A DNA stretch of 64,000 nucleotides from Chitinophaga rhizosphaerae (GTDB lineage: Bacteria; Bacteroidota; Bacteroidia; Chitinophagales; Chitinophagaceae), in assembly GCF_003958645.1 (NCBI RefSeq), contig NZ_RXLO01000007.1, positions 275,929 to 339,928 on the forward strand, given 5' to 3'. Every line of letters starts with the position of its first letter. Within the stretch, counting starts at the first letter, position 1. Made by a program: the position numbers and the translations under genes. Of this stretch, positions 24,710-34,034 are shown one piece after another. The notes under the pieces are model-generated. The model did no database searches, was not told the origin of the DNA, and saw only the letters and a program-made list of their open reading frames with translations.

Positions 24710-25888
24710 ATGAAACTAGTCCCTTTGATTTTCGCAGGTGCGCTTTCGACCTGCCCCCTTTTCGTTTCCGCGCAACAGGCACGGCTTCAACTGGTGACCG
24801 ATGAAGTCATGTCGCCCGTTTGCATGGCCGTTCCGGGAGACGGCTCCAACCGCCAGTTCATCGTCCAGAAAGAAGGCCAGGTCTGGATCGTCCAGAACGG
24901 TAAGCTGCAGCCCAAACCATTTATCGACGTGAGTGCCGACATGGTGAAGGTAAACCCCGCGTACGACGAGCGCGGCCTGCTCGGCATGGCCTTCCATCCC
25001 AAATTCAAACAGAACGGCAAATTCTACCTCTATTTCAGCGCGCCCGTCGCCAATCCGCGCAAAGGCCTCAACCATAAATCGGTGGTGGCGGAATACCGGT
25101 TGGGAAAGGCGGCCGACAATTCGGCAGACCCTTCCACCAAGCGCGTACTGCTGGAATTCGACCAGCCCGAAAGCAACCATAACGGCGGGGATATCATCTT
25201 CGGCCGCGACGGTTACCTCTACATCGCGTCTGGCGACGGCGGCGGTGGTGGCGACAAGCACGGGGCCATCGGGAACGGGCAGGATCTGGGAACGCTGCTG
25301 GGGAAAATCCTCCGGATCGATGTCAACGGTTCGCCGTACGGCATTCCGAAAGACAATCCCTTCCTCAATACCGCCGGCGCGAAACGGGAAATCTGGGCGT
25401 ACGGGCTCCGCAACCCCTGGCGTATTTCGTTCGATAAGGCCAATGGACGGCTGTTCGCGGGCGATGTCGGGCAAAACAAGTATGAAGAAGTGGACATCGT
25501 GACCAAAGGCGGCAATTTCGGCTGGCGGATCATGGAAGGGTACCACGAATTCAATGTTCCGGAAGGCGCCGGCAAAGCGAAACATATCGCGCCCATCCAC
25601 GAATACGACCATGCAGACGGAATCAGCATTACCGGCGGATATGTGTACCGCGGGAAAGCGTTGCCTGCGCTGACCGGGAAGTACATCTTCGGCGACTACA
25701 ACGGCAAAACCTGGACACTCACGGAAAAAGGCGGAAAATGGACGCGGGAAGACCTCGTTTTCGCCAACAAACCCGGCGGAAATCTCCAGTTGCTGAGCTG
25801 GGGCCAGGACGAAGCGGGCGAAATCTACATGCTGGTGACCATCGCCGGCGCCAACAACAAAGGCGGGGTTTACAAGCTCGTAAAATAG
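24710..25888 (+). CDS. PQQ-dependent sugar dehydrogenase-family protein (YliI/soluble GDH type), secreted
   Basis: 392 residues from ATG 24710, which gives a compact signal peptide (MKLVPLIFAG ... SAQQ); an in-frame ATG at 24689 is an alternative. Six-bladed propeller of the GSDH family: DERGLLGMAFHPKF, SNHNGGDIIFGRDGYLYIASGDGG, EIWAYGLRNPWR and GEIYMLV. Members oxidise aldoses in the periplasm with PQQ, or act on other sugars. No PQQ biosynthesis genes are in the window. Divergent from the MFS gene. Confidence 0.9.
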   Translation: MKLVPLIFAGALSTCPLFVSAQQARLQLVTDEVMSPVCMAVPGDGSNRQFIVQKEGQVWIVQNGKLQPKPFIDVSADMVKVNPAYDERGLLGMAFHPKFKQNGKFYLYFSAPVANPRKGLNHKSVVAEYRLGKAADNSADPSTKRVLLEFDQPESNHNGGDIIFGRDGYLYIASGDGGGGGDKHGAIGNGQDLGTLLGKILRIDVNGSPYGIPKDNPFLNTAGAKREIWAYGLRNPWRISFDKANGRLFAGDVGQNKYEEVDIVTKGGNFGWRIMEGYHEFNVPEGAGKAKHIAPIHEYDHADGISITGGYVYRGKALPALTGKYIFGDYNGKTWTLTEKGGKWTREDLVFANKPGGNLQLLSWGQDEAGEIYMLVTIAGANNKGGVYKLVK

Positions 25889-25898
25889 GACGAACCTG

Positions 25899-25951
25899 CC
25901 ATTCCGGCTTACCAGTGGCGCCGCTGGCAGGCGGGCGGTAGGCCGGAATGG
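25899..25951. repeat. Long imperfect palindrome after the sugar dehydrogenase gene
   Basis: CCATTCCGGCTTACC (25899-25913) pairs with GGTAGGCCGGAATGG (25937-25951): 15 pairs with one wobble. A second short dyad (CCAG...CTGG around GGCGCC) sits inside. No T-run follows directly, so it is not a plain terminator. It could be a REP/BIME-like element, a processing site or an mRNA-stabilising hairpin. Confidence 0.7.
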
Positions 25952-26001
25952 TATATTGCACGGTTTTTGCCGGCAAGAATATGTTAAATCGGATACAGGC
26001 C

Positions 26002-26032
26002 TTTAGAACTGCGTGAATTAGGCTTATATTTG
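26002..26032 (+). promoter_or_regulatory. Promoter of the processing protease gene
   Basis: TTTA (26002-26005, one mismatch to TTTG), a 19-base spacer and TATATTTG (26025-26032). Expected start about 55 bases before the ATG. Confidence 0.6.
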
Positions 26033-26094
26033 AATAGAGAATCCGCAGGCGGCAACAGCCGGCCTGGTTTGAAAAAAATCCAATTGACAGGGTT

Positions 26095-28239
26095 ATGAAG
26101 ATGAAACTGAAAGCGGTCGTTCCAATAATGCTCATCGTTTGCTTATTGGCTGGCATATTTGCATTCGCGAAGATCGGAGTGAATGACGACCCACCCGGAA
26201 GATACCAGACGATCATGACCCTGGTGGGACAGATCCTCAAAGAAGGCCATTATCAGCCTAAACCGATCAACGACGCCTTTTCCCGTGAAGTATTCACGAA
26301 ATACCTCAAGAACATCGACGGCGAGAAGAAATTTTTCCTGCAAAGAGATATCGATGAATTGAAGAAACTGGAAAACCATGTGGACGACGAGCTTAACGGC
26401 GCCCCGCTGGATTTCTTCTACAAAAGCACCGAGCTGATCAAGCAGCGCACGGTGGAAGTGTCGACCATTTACCAGGACATCCTCTCCAAACCGTTCGATT
26501 TCAGCAAGGCGGAGAAAATGGACATCGACCCCAATACCATTCCCTGGCCGGCAAATGAAGCGGCGCGTGTGGAAGCCTGGAGGAAAGCCCTCAAGTACCG
26601 CACCCTCGAAAAATACGCCGACCTCACCACTATCCGCGATAAAGAGAAAAACGGCAAAACCGACGCGCAGCTCGAAGCCGAAGCCCGCGAAAAAGTGAAG
26701 AAAGTATACGACCGTTATTTCGACCGGCTGAAAAACCGGACGAAAGACGACGACCGTTTCTCGCTCTACGTAAATGCCATCACCACCACCATGGACCCCC
26801 ATACCGATTACATGCCGCCGCTGGAGAAACGCTCCTTCCAGGAGTCGATGGCCGGCAAGTTCTACGGTATCGGCGCACAGCTCCGCGAAGAGGAAGGCCG
26901 CATCAAGATCGTGAGCATCGTTACCGGCAGCCCCTCCTGGAAACAGGGCCAGCTGAAGGCAGACGATATCATCCTGAAAGTAGGCGAAGGCGATAAGGAG
27001 CCCATAGACATCAGCGGGTTCCCCGTGGAAGAAGCCGTGACCCACATCCGCGGCACCAAAGGCACTGTAGTGAAACTCACCGTGAAAAGCGTAGACGGCA
27101 CCATCAAGGTGATCCCCATCGTGCGCGACGAGATCAAGCTCGACGACGTGTTCGCCAAATCTGCCGTGATCAACAATCAACATAAAATCGGTTATATCTA
27201 CCTTCCCGAATTCTACGCAGATTTCAACGACCGCCAGGGCGCATTTTCGTATGACGATGTGGCCCGGGAAATCGAAAAGCTGAAAGCCGAGAAAGTAGAC
27301 GGTATCATCCTCGATCTCCGCTTCAACGGCGGCGGCTCGCTGCCCGACGTGATCAAGATGGCGGGCCTCTTCGTACCCGAAGGCACCATGGTGCAGGTAC
27401 GTTCCCGTTCCGGCGAAGTGCAGCAGCAGCGCGACCGCGATAAAGGCGTAGCCTACGACGGGCCCCTGGCCATCATGGTGAACGAATTCAGCGCCTCCGC
27501 TTCGGAAATCATGGCCGCAGCCATGCAGGACTACAAGCGCGCAGTGGTTATCGGCAGCCCCAGCACTTTCGGTAAAGGCACCGTGCAACGCCTCCTCGAC
27601 CTCGACGCGTTCGTGAAAGGGGACGTAGGCGGCAGCCTCGGCGCCATCAAGCTCACCGTGCAGAAATTCTACCGCGCCAATGGCGGCTCCACCCAGTTGA
27701 AAGGTGTGGAATCCGACGTGGTGCTGCCTTCTCCCTACTACGAAGTAGGCGAAAAGAAAGACAAAGACGCCCTGAAGTGGGACGTGGTGCCCCAGGCCGA
27801 GTATGCCACCTGGAGCGAGCCGGTAGACGTGGCCCCGCTGAAAGCCAAATCCGCAGCGCGTGTCGCCAATAACGAAGCGTTCCGCATGATCAACGAAAAT
27901 ATCGCCACCCTTAAAAAGCTGGACGAGCAGAAAACCTACCCGCTGGACATCGCGTCTTACCGCGCAGACCAGAAAAAGAACGCAGCGGCACTCAAACGCT
28001 ACGATTCCGTGAACGATAAGGTACAGCCGCTCAACATCTCCAGCCTCAAGGCCGATCTGGACAAAATAGGTGCAGACACCGTGAAACTGGCCCGTAACAA
28101 AGACTGGCTCAAGGCCCGTAACAAAGACCCCTACCTCAGCGAAGCGGTCAATGTCATGAACGATCTCATCATGCAGCAATCGTTCCCCAAGCTGAAAAAC
28201 AATTACACAGAAACGAAGGTCAACGGACCGAAACGATAA
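26095..28239 (+). CDS. prc: C-terminal processing protease, Prc/Tsp type (peptidase S41A)
   Basis: 714 residues. N-terminal membrane anchor or signal (about 8-25), helical N-domain, PDZ domain (about 245-335) and the S41 protease domain with dyad Ser468 in NEFSASASEI and Lys494 in TFGKGTVQ. A C-terminal Tsp-like domain is present (about 560-714), so it is the long Prc type rather than the short CtpA type. It trims or degrades periplasmic proteins. Own promoter and terminator. Confidence 0.95.
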   Translation: MKMKLKAVVPIMLIVCLLAGIFAFAKIGVNDDPPGRYQTIMTLVGQILKEGHYQPKPINDAFSREVFTKYLKNIDGEKKFFLQRDIDELKKLENHVDDELNGAPLDFFYKSTELIKQRTVEVSTIYQDILSKPFDFSKAEKMDIDPNTIPWPANEAARVEAWRKALKYRTLEKYADLTTIRDKEKNGKTDAQLEAEAREKVKKVYDRYFDRLKNRTKDDDRFSLYVNAITTTMDPHTDYMPPLEKRSFQESMAGKFYGIGAQLREEEGRIKIVSIVTGSPSWKQGQLKADDIILKVGEGDKEPIDISGFPVEEAVTHIRGTKGTVVKLTVKSVDGTIKVIPIVRDEIKLDDVFAKSAVINNQHKIGYIYLPEFYADFNDRQGAFSYDDVAREIEKLKAEKVDGIILDLRFNGGGSLPDVIKMAGLFVPEGTMVQVRSRSGEVQQQRDRDKGVAYDGPLAIMVNEFSASASEIMAAAMQDYKRAVVIGSPSTFGKGTVQRLLDLDAFVKGDVGGSLGAIKLTVQKFYRANGGSTQLKGVESDVVLPSPYYEVGEKKDKDALKWDVVPQAEYATWSEPVDVAPLKAKSAARVANNEAFRMINENIATLKKLDEQKTYPLDIASYRADQKKNAAALKRYDSVNDKVQPLNISSLKADLDKIGADTVKLARNKDWLKARNKDPYLSEAVNVMNDLIMQQSFPKLKNNYTETKVNGPKR

Positions 28240-28243
28240 AAGA

Positions 28244-28276
28244 AAAAGGGTAAAGCATCGCGCTTTACCCTTTTTT
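28244..28276. terminator. Bidirectional terminator between protease and oxyR
   Basis: A 13-bp perfect stem (28244-28256 with 28262-28274) with a 5-base loop and U-rich flanks on both strands. Confidence 0.88.
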
Positions 28277-28346
28277 AGTTTTAGGCTGATGACGGATTCC
28301 CGGTTATTCTGTTTCGGCGGCGTTGCCATTCCCTTCCACGGCCAGG

Positions 28347-29297
28347 CTACGGTTTTTCCAGCAGGATGTCGATCACCTTGCGCGTTTTGCGGGTGCGCAT
28401 CTTTTCGGGGACGCTGGCCAGTATTTCTTTCCGGAAAGCTTCGATGAGCGCCTGTTTGATGAAGTACCGGTGCGTGACGAGACTGATCTCGCGCACGGGC
28501 TCGGGCGACCGGAAAAAGCGGACCATGTTGAGTTGTTTGGCCGTTAGGTCCTGCAGGCTGAGCTCGGGCAGGATGGTATAACCTTCGTTGAGCTCCACCA
28601 TGCGTTTGAGGGTTTCCACGCTGCCGGTGTTGTATTCCAGGTTCTTGAATTCGCCCATGCCGAACTTGTCCTGGCAGATGTTCAGCACCTGGTTGCGCAT
28701 ACAATGGCCTTCGTTGAGGACCCAGATGTCTTTGGTGTCGAGATCTGCCGCATCCACGAGTTTCTTTTCCGACAGTTTGTTGCTTTTGGCGGCGTAGATG
28801 ACGAAGTTTTCGTAAAACAGCGGGTGTTCTTCGAGGTGCTGGTTGTGAAGGGGGGTGGCCAGGAGGCCGCAGTCGAGCTGTTCCTGCCGCAGCAGCTGGA
28901 TGATCTGTTCGGTGGAGTATTCCCAGACTTCCAGTTTCACTTTCGGGTATTTTTTCAGGAAGGCCGTTAATACACGGGGGAGGAGGTAAGGAGCGAGCGT
29001 GGGGATGATCCCTACTTTCAGGGTGCCCTGCACTTCCTTCTTGCGGTCTGCGATGATTTCGCGGATGCGGGCATTTTCCTTGATGATGATGCGCGCCTGG
29101 GCGATGACGGCCGAACCGATCTCGGTGGGCACCACCGGGAGTTTGCTCCGGTCGAAAATTTTCACGCCCAGTTCGTCTTCCAGTTTTTGGATCTGCATGC
29201 TCAGCGTGGGCTGGGTCACAAAGCATTTTTCCGCGGCGGTAACGAAGCTTCGGTGCGTGTCTACCGCTACTACATATTCCAGTTGTACCGTAGTCAT
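28347..29297 (-). CDS. oxyR: LysR-family peroxide sensor OxyR
   Basis: 316 residues from the ATG complement at 29295-29297; upstream open frame is untranslated leader. N-terminal winged helix-turn-helix (about 1-60, VTAAEKCFVTQPTLSMQIQKLEDELG) and a periplasmic-binding-like sensor domain. EGHCMRNQVLNIC keeps the two redox cysteines of OxyR with eight residues between them, which form the disulfide on contact with hydrogen peroxide. No catalase or peroxiredoxin gene is adjacent, so targets lie elsewhere. Confidence 0.92.
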   Translation of the reverse strand: MTTVQLEYVVAVDTHRSFVTAAEKCFVTQPTLSMQIQKLEDELGVKIFDRSKLPVVPTEIGSAVIAQARIIIKENARIREIIADRKKEVQGTLKVGIIPTLAPYLLPRVLTAFLKKYPKVKLEVWEYSTEQIIQLLRQEQLDCGLLATPLHNQHLEEHPLFYENFVIYAAKSNKLSEKKLVDAADLDTKDIWVLNEGHCMRNQVLNICQDKFGMGEFKNLEYNTGSVETLKRMVELNEGYTILPELSLQDLTAKQLNMVRFFRSPEPVREISLVTHRYFIKQALIEAFRKEILASVPEKMRTRKTRKVIDILLEKP

Positions 29298-29344
29298 GAT
29301 ATTGGTAAAATCAATTGCAAGGTACGGGAACAATAGGCGATATC

Positions 29345-29384
29345 TATAAAAAAAATTACGAACGGCGGAGGTGCCGTTCGTAAT
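29345..29384 (-). terminator. Terminator of the gene at 29410 (minus strand)
   Basis: ATTACGAACGGC (29355-29366) pairs perfectly with GCCGTTCGTAAT (29373-29384); the A-run at 29347-29355 gives the minus-strand U-tract. Confidence 0.88.
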
Positions 29385-29409
29385 GAATAGGGTGTGAACG
29401 TTGCCGGTT

Positions 29410-30648
29410 TTAGAAGATCCGGTAACGGTATTTGATCTTGTCGACATTGAGGGTGAGCTCGCGCATGTTGATGGACGCCTGGATTTCCTGTACGGCTTCG
29501 TTTTTGAGGCCGCGGAATTCGTTTTGCTTGGCTTCCACGATGGTGCGTTCTGCCAGGGCGTTGTCTTGCGCGAGGCGGAGCGAGTGGTTTACCTTGGTAT
29601 AATAGGAATCCAGCAGGCTGAAGTACTCATTGTAGAGGTTTTCGAAGCGTTTGGTCATGAGCACGAGGTCTTCGAGCTGGTTGTTCGCTTCCTTCAGGTT
29701 GGGATTGTCGCGCAGGAGGCTTTCGTAGTTGATTTTTCCGCCTTTGGAATACTGGGTTTCCAGTTTGGCGAAGAAATCCACCACTTTATCTTTCCGGAAA
29801 TCGATGAAATATTCGTTCAGCGATTCGGCGATGGTTTTGTTGCCGCGTGCGGGAAGGGGTGTTTTGAGCACCTGCGCGGTGAAGGCGAGGTGGTCGTACA
29901 TATTATCCTGCAGGAGGGAAAGCTGGTCTTTATTGAAGTTGAGGCCGAATTCGAATTTCTGGTTCGCATCGTTGAGGGCCGTGTAATAGATCACATATTT
30001 ATTCAGCTCCTTTTCGAAATCCTGCAACAGTTTGTGGTTGATGGCCTTGTTGGACTGGCTCACGCTGTGGAGGAAGTTCATCACCGAGCTGGCGATGGCC
30101 AGGGGCGGTGTGAGGGAGGTGAAAGATTTGAAGATCGGGCTGTTGATGATGGATTTGGTGGATTCTACCAGCTTGGTATTGCGCTCGTTCTTGTCGGATT
30201 TGCCTTTGAGGATGATCTTTTCGACCAGTTCCACGACGCGGTCGCTCAGCGAAAAGCCGAGTTCCTTGCTTTCCGGGTTGTTGAGCGAGGTGATGAACAC
30301 GTCCAGGTTGGAAGTGGTGGTCCTGGATTTGAGGTCGATGATCTTTTTGTTGAGCAGATAGTAGGTTTCGGTGGCCTGTATCAGGTTGTTCTTGATCAGG
30401 TCGTATTTGGTGATGTTGTCCAGTTCCCGGCCGAGCGACAGCTGTTCGATGGCCTTGGCGTTCTGTTTATCGCTGTCGGCTACTTTTTGCAGATCCTCCA
30501 TGATTTTCTTGATGGTCGTATCGGCGGTCCTCACCTGCGGCGGCTTAATATCCGTCGGAGGCGTGGGCGTAGGGTCCTGCGCCAGTGCGGTCAATGTCAC
30601 AAATCCCGTCATCGCAAATGGCATCATCCATCTGATTAGCTTGAGCAT
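29410..30648 (-). CDS. Secreted alpha-helical protein of unknown function
   Basis: 412 residues. A signal peptide ends around TALAQ, followed by a Pro/Thr linker (PTPTPPTDIKPP). The rest is almost wholly helical with long charged, Leu-spaced stretches that suggest coiled coils (about 45-125, 190-260, 300-400) and one more hydrophobic patch (PPLAIASSVMNFL). No enzymatic motif and no family recognised. The minus-strand -7 element TATTTTTG (complement of 30699-30706) precedes it. Alone between two terminator or promoter regions, so monocistronic. Confidence 0.8.
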   Translation of the reverse strand: MLKLIRWMMPFAMTGFVTLTALAQDPTPTPPTDIKPPQVRTADTTIKKIMEDLQKVADSDKQNAKAIEQLSLGRELDNITKYDLIKNNLIQATETYYLLNKKIIDLKSRTTTSNLDVFITSLNNPESKELGFSLSDRVVELVEKIILKGKSDKNERNTKLVESTKSIINSPIFKSFTSLTPPLAIASSVMNFLHSVSQSNKAINHKLLQDFEKELNKYVIYYTALNDANQKFEFGLNFNKDQLSLLQDNMYDHLAFTAQVLKTPLPARGNKTIAESLNEYFIDFRKDKVVDFFAKLETQYSKGGKINYESLLRDNPNLKEANNQLEDLVLMTKRFENLYNEYFSLLDSYYTKVNHSLRLAQDNALAERTIVEAKQNEFRGLKNEAVQEIQASINMRELTLNVDKIKYRYRIF

Positions 30649-30834
30649 GCTTGAAATGTCCTTTTTATGTTAAGAAAACCTTAAAGAAAATATAATGCCA
30701 AAAATAGTTCCAACATGTAAAGATAGTGATAAATTTTACTGCATAACCCCTAGTCAATAAATCCCGATCGTCGTATTAGGCCTTTTTTATACCTTTGGCG
30801 GCTGAATTACCCCTGTTTTTTGAATAAAAACTGA

Positions 30835-31632
30835 TTGACATTGAGCATACGGCACCAGGCGGCATTGGCTAAGAAATATATCCGTTATTATATGACGGCG
30901 GGCAACCGGCACGATGTGCATTCGCCCTTCGTGTACGGTCTTGTAGAGGAAGTTCTCAACAAAAAGGGCTTCCGTCCGGCTTATGAGCCGGTTGAGCGGT
31001 TGCGCACGCGACTGTTGCAAAGCGGCGATGTGGTGGAGGTGACGGACCTCGGTGCCGGTTCGCTGACGGGTGCTTCCAATTCCCGGCGCGTCCGCGACAT
31101 TGTGCGGCATGCGGCCAAACCGGCCAAGTTCGGGCAGCTGTTCTACCGCCTCGTCCAATACCTGGATGCAAAGAACGTCCTGGAACTGGGGACTTCGCTG
31201 GGCCTTTCCACGGCCTACATGGCTTCGGCCGGGGCCACGGTGCATACCATCGAAGGTTGTCCCAACATCGCGGCGCTCGCAAAAATGAATTTTTCAACCC
31301 TCGGACTGGAAAATATCCGCCAGCATACCGGCAATTTCGACAATGAACTGCGGGGAGTGCTCCAAAATATGCCGAACCCCGATATCGTGTATATAGACGG
31401 TAATCACCGGGAGGAGCCAACGGTCCGCTATTTCGAGGAAAGCCTGCCATTCCTCGGGCCCAACAGCATCGTTATTTTCGATGACGTGCATTGGACGGAG
31501 GGGATGGAACGCGCCTGGGAAACGGTGAAATCCCATCCTTCCGTAACCACTACCATCGACCTTTTCTTTATCGGCATCGCGTTCGTGCGCCCCGATTTCA
31601 AGGCGAAGCAGCATTTTACCATCAAATTCTGA
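30835..31632 (+). CDS. Class I SAM-dependent methyltransferase (Methyltransf_24/O-methyltransferase type)
   Basis: 265 residues if translation begins at TTG 30835 (another TTG at 30841; first ATG at 30892). TACCTTTG at 30790-30797 is a good -7 element and supports an early start, which keeps the N-terminal helix before NRHDVHSPFVYGLV. SAM site: VLELGTSLGLSTAYMAS with HTIEG; VYIDGNHREEPT is motif II. Homologues are uncharacterised in Bacteroidota. The gene 22 bases downstream is probably co-transcribed. Confidence 0.85.
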   Translation: MTLSIRHQAALAKKYIRYYMTAGNRHDVHSPFVYGLVEEVLNKKGFRPAYEPVERLRTRLLQSGDVVEVTDLGAGSLTGASNSRRVRDIVRHAAKPAKFGQLFYRLVQYLDAKNVLELGTSLGLSTAYMASAGATVHTIEGCPNIAALAKMNFSTLGLENIRQHTGNFDNELRGVLQNMPNPDIVYIDGNHREEPTVRYFEESLPFLGPNSIVIFDDVHWTEGMERAWETVKSHPSVTTTIDLFFIGIAFVRPDFKAKQHFTIKF

Positions 31633-31654
31633 GGAAATCGGCGTAAATTCCGGT

Positions 31655-32044
31655 ATGCTTCCTTCCTTCGTGCCCGCCCACAAATGCGACGACAAGGCGA
31701 TCGAATTGCTGCGCAAAACCGAATGGACGGCGGCAAGGCCATTTGCCATGGCTTTGATGGAGTGGCTGGAAGACATCAACAGCCCTCATTTCAACCCGAT
31801 CTACAATTACCTCATGCCGCATATCCACGAACTGGCCGCGGAATTTTGTGATGTGTTCGCTACGGACAACGATATCTGGAAAACCAACTGCATTTATCTC
31901 CTCGAAAAAGCACGCGTTCCCATGGCAGAGCCGCAATTGCTGGCGATGCTCCTGCGCATGGCGCAAAATCCCACCACCGGCGAAATCTATCACGACACCT
32001 CGCAGGCAGCGCGCGAACTGGCGCAGGAATGGAATCTCCTGTGA
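31655..32044 (+). CDS. DUF5071-like protein
   Basis: 129 residues, soluble and helical. The pattern LPSFVPAHKCDDKAIELLRKTEW ... ALMEWLEDINSPHFNPIYNYLMPH fits the DUF5071 family, small cytoplasmic proteins with no settled function. Follows the methyltransferase by 22 bases. Confidence 0.78.
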   Translation: MLPSFVPAHKCDDKAIELLRKTEWTAARPFAMALMEWLEDINSPHFNPIYNYLMPHIHELAAEFCDVFATDNDIWKTNCIYLLEKARVPMAEPQLLAMLLRMAQNPTTGEIYHDTSQAARELAQEWNLL

Positions 32045-32093
32045 TGGAAAGGGTGAACCTTATTCATCCGAAAACTAATCGCATTTTCTCCGA

Positions 32094-33197
32094 CTACGGC
32101 ACGATCGTCGTAAACAGATACGTCGCCAGGATCACCAGCAACACCACGCCCTGCTGGATGTTGGTACGCCCGGCATTGAAGGAAATACTGATCGTGAATA
32201 GCGATAACAATAACAACAAGGTAGATTTCGTATCGATCCCCAGCGTTACATCGAACCCCGCGATGATCGACACCAGCGCCACGGCGGGGATCGTAAGGCC
32301 GATGGATGCCAGTGCCGACCCCAGCGCCAGGTTCAGACTCGTTTGTAACCTGTTTTTGCGGGCCGCGCGGATGGCGGCGAGGCCTTCCGGCATGAGGATC
32401 ACCGCGGCGATGATGACGCCCACCAGGCTCTTGGGCGCGCCAAGGTCCATGACGATGCCCTCGATCGTGGGCGACAATTTCTTAGACAGCAACACCACGA
32501 TCGCCAGCGAAACCACGAGGGTGACGAGACTGATGGCGGTAGTGAGGTGTGTCGGCGGTGCCGCGTGGTAATCTCCTTCGCTTTCTTCCGGCAGAAAATA
32601 GTCGCGGTGGCGGACGGTTTGGACAGACACGAAGCCGCCGTATAAAACCAGCGAAATAATGGCCACGAAAATGAGCTGGCTGGAGGAATAGACGGGCCCG
32701 GGCGTGGTGGTCGTGAAATTGGGCAGCACGAGCGTGAGCACGGAAATGGCCGTGAGGGTCACAAGCGCTGCGGAAACGCCCTGTTTGATATAGATCTGTT
32801 CCTTATGGAGATAGGAGCCCCAGAGCAGGCAAATCCCGATGATGCCCGTGTTGATGAGCATGATGGCGGCGAAAACGGTGTCGCGCGCGAGGGTAGTGGA
32901 GCCTGCGCCGTCTTTGGACAGCATCATCGACACGATGAGGGAAACTTCTATGACGGTGATGGCGAGCGCGAGGATGAGGGTGCCGTAAGGCTCGCCGACT
33001 TTATGCGCCACCACTTCGGCGTGGTGAACGGCGGCGAGCACCACGCTGATGAGGGAAACGCCGAGGAGCGCGGCCATCCAGCCAGACAGTTCCGCCCCTG
33101 CAAACGCGAGGAAACAGGCCCCGATGATCGGGGAAACGAGGGTCCATAACGGGAGCTTGATGTTCCATTTGCGGGAAAGGATGTGATTGTATGGCAT
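32094..33197 (-). CDS. ChaA/y4hA-type calcium (sodium)/proton antiporter
   Basis: 367 residues with about 11 membrane helices. The two acidic repeat motifs of the Ca2+:cation antiporter family are visible: AAVHHAEVVAHKVGEPYGTLILALAITVIEVSLI in the first half and ILMPEGLAAIRAARKNRLQTSLNLALGSALASIGLTIP in the second. ATG at 33197 was chosen over an in-frame ATG eleven codons upstream because the following segment aligns with family N-termini. Exports Ca2+ or Na+ in exchange for protons. Confidence 0.9.
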   Translation of the reverse strand: MPYNHILSRKWNIKLPLWTLVSPIIGACFLAFAGAELSGWMAALLGVSLISVVLAAVHHAEVVAHKVGEPYGTLILALAITVIEVSLIVSMMLSKDGAGSTTLARDTVFAAIMLINTGIIGICLLWGSYLHKEQIYIKQGVSAALVTLTAISVLTLVLPNFTTTTPGPVYSSSQLIFVAIISLVLYGGFVSVQTVRHRDYFLPEESEGDYHAAPPTHLTTAISLVTLVVSLAIVVLLSKKLSPTIEGIVMDLGAPKSLVGVIIAAVILMPEGLAAIRAARKNRLQTSLNLALGSALASIGLTIPAVALVSIIAGFDVTLGIDTKSTLLLLLSLFTISISFNAGRTNIQQGVVLLVILATYLFTTIVP

Positions 33198-33357
33198 GGT
33201 GTAAAATAAGTATTTGCCGTTCCCCGGCACCTTAAAATTCCGTTAGAATCCGGGACACTATGACTAATATAACTGATAAGTAAGGCGTTTTGTTGAATGG
33301 ATGTTTGTAATATGGGGATTTGATGGTATGTTTAGGAATGTTTGAAAATGAGACACC

Positions 33358-33822
33358 ATGCTACTGAATGAACCGGAAGAAACCGGGAAATGGAGGATCA
33401 CGTGGGAACCGTTTGGCTGGACGAGTAGAATACCCACCTGGACCGAAGTTTTTATCGGCAGCGCTTTGTTTATCGCCATGCCGGTGTTGTATGTGATCGT
33501 TTACGATAAAGTTAATAAAGCCGAGGAAAAGGAACTTGCTGAAAACGGCCGGTATACGATAGGGTATACAACGGGCCAGATTTATCAGAACAACTCGCGC
33601 TACGTATTTTACTATTACTTTATAAACGGCAGAAGGTTTGAAACCTCCGGCAGAACTGCAAGAAGCACGTACGTAAACTTCGAGAACGGGCGTTATTACG
33701 TAAAATTTTCTTCGAAAAATCCCGAAATAGCCCGCATATTGTTCCATGTTCCGGAATGCAGGGATTCACTCGTTCCTCCGGATGGGTGGGCTGCATTGCC
33801 GGTAGAATTTGATGCGAAATGA
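33358..33822 (+). CDS. Single-pass membrane protein, DUF3592-like
   Basis: 154 residues. One transmembrane helix at about 31-50, then a beta-rich domain reading GRYTIGYTTGQIYQNNSRYVFYYYFINGRRFE ... GRYYVKFSSKNPEIARIL. This alternation resembles the small SMODS-independent DUF3592-type extracytoplasmic domains frequent in Bacteroidota. Function unknown. Codon use is more A/T-rich than its neighbours, suggesting weaker expression or more recent acquisition. Confidence 0.72.
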   Translation: MLLNEPEETGKWRITWEPFGWTSRIPTWTEVFIGSALFIAMPVLYVIVYDKVNKAEEKELAENGRYTIGYTTGQIYQNNSRYVFYYYFINGRRFETSGRTARSTYVNFENGRYYVKFSSKNPEIARILFHVPECRDSLVPPDGWAALPVEFDAK

Positions 33823-33935
33823 TTAAAGAGCATATTAGTGGAGAAATAGACATTCGGGGGAATTTGGTTTGCTGGATATCGGTTGGCCGCATTAGAAATT
33901 GGCTGATGAAACCTGTGAAATAGATCTGGCATCAA

Positions 33936-33965
33936 TAAAAAAGAGGATGAGCAAAACGCTCACCC
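33936..33965 (-). terminator. Terminator of the DUF4142 gene (minus strand)
   Basis: GGATGAGC (33945-33952) pairs with GCTCACCC (33958-33965, one wobble), with a minus-strand U-tract from the A-run at 33936-33942. Confidence 0.75.
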
Positions 33966-34034
33966 TCCTCATCCAATCTCTCCATTCCCTTCGCCGGCAT
34001 TACCCGGATCAGGAAACTTCCTATTGGTTTGTAG

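Noticed and set aside
26143..29226. Open frame of about 1027 codons on the minus strand
   Set aside because: It lies antisense to the processing protease and then out of frame through oxyR; both real genes have clear motifs, and this frame has none. GC-rich third positions keep antisense frames open.
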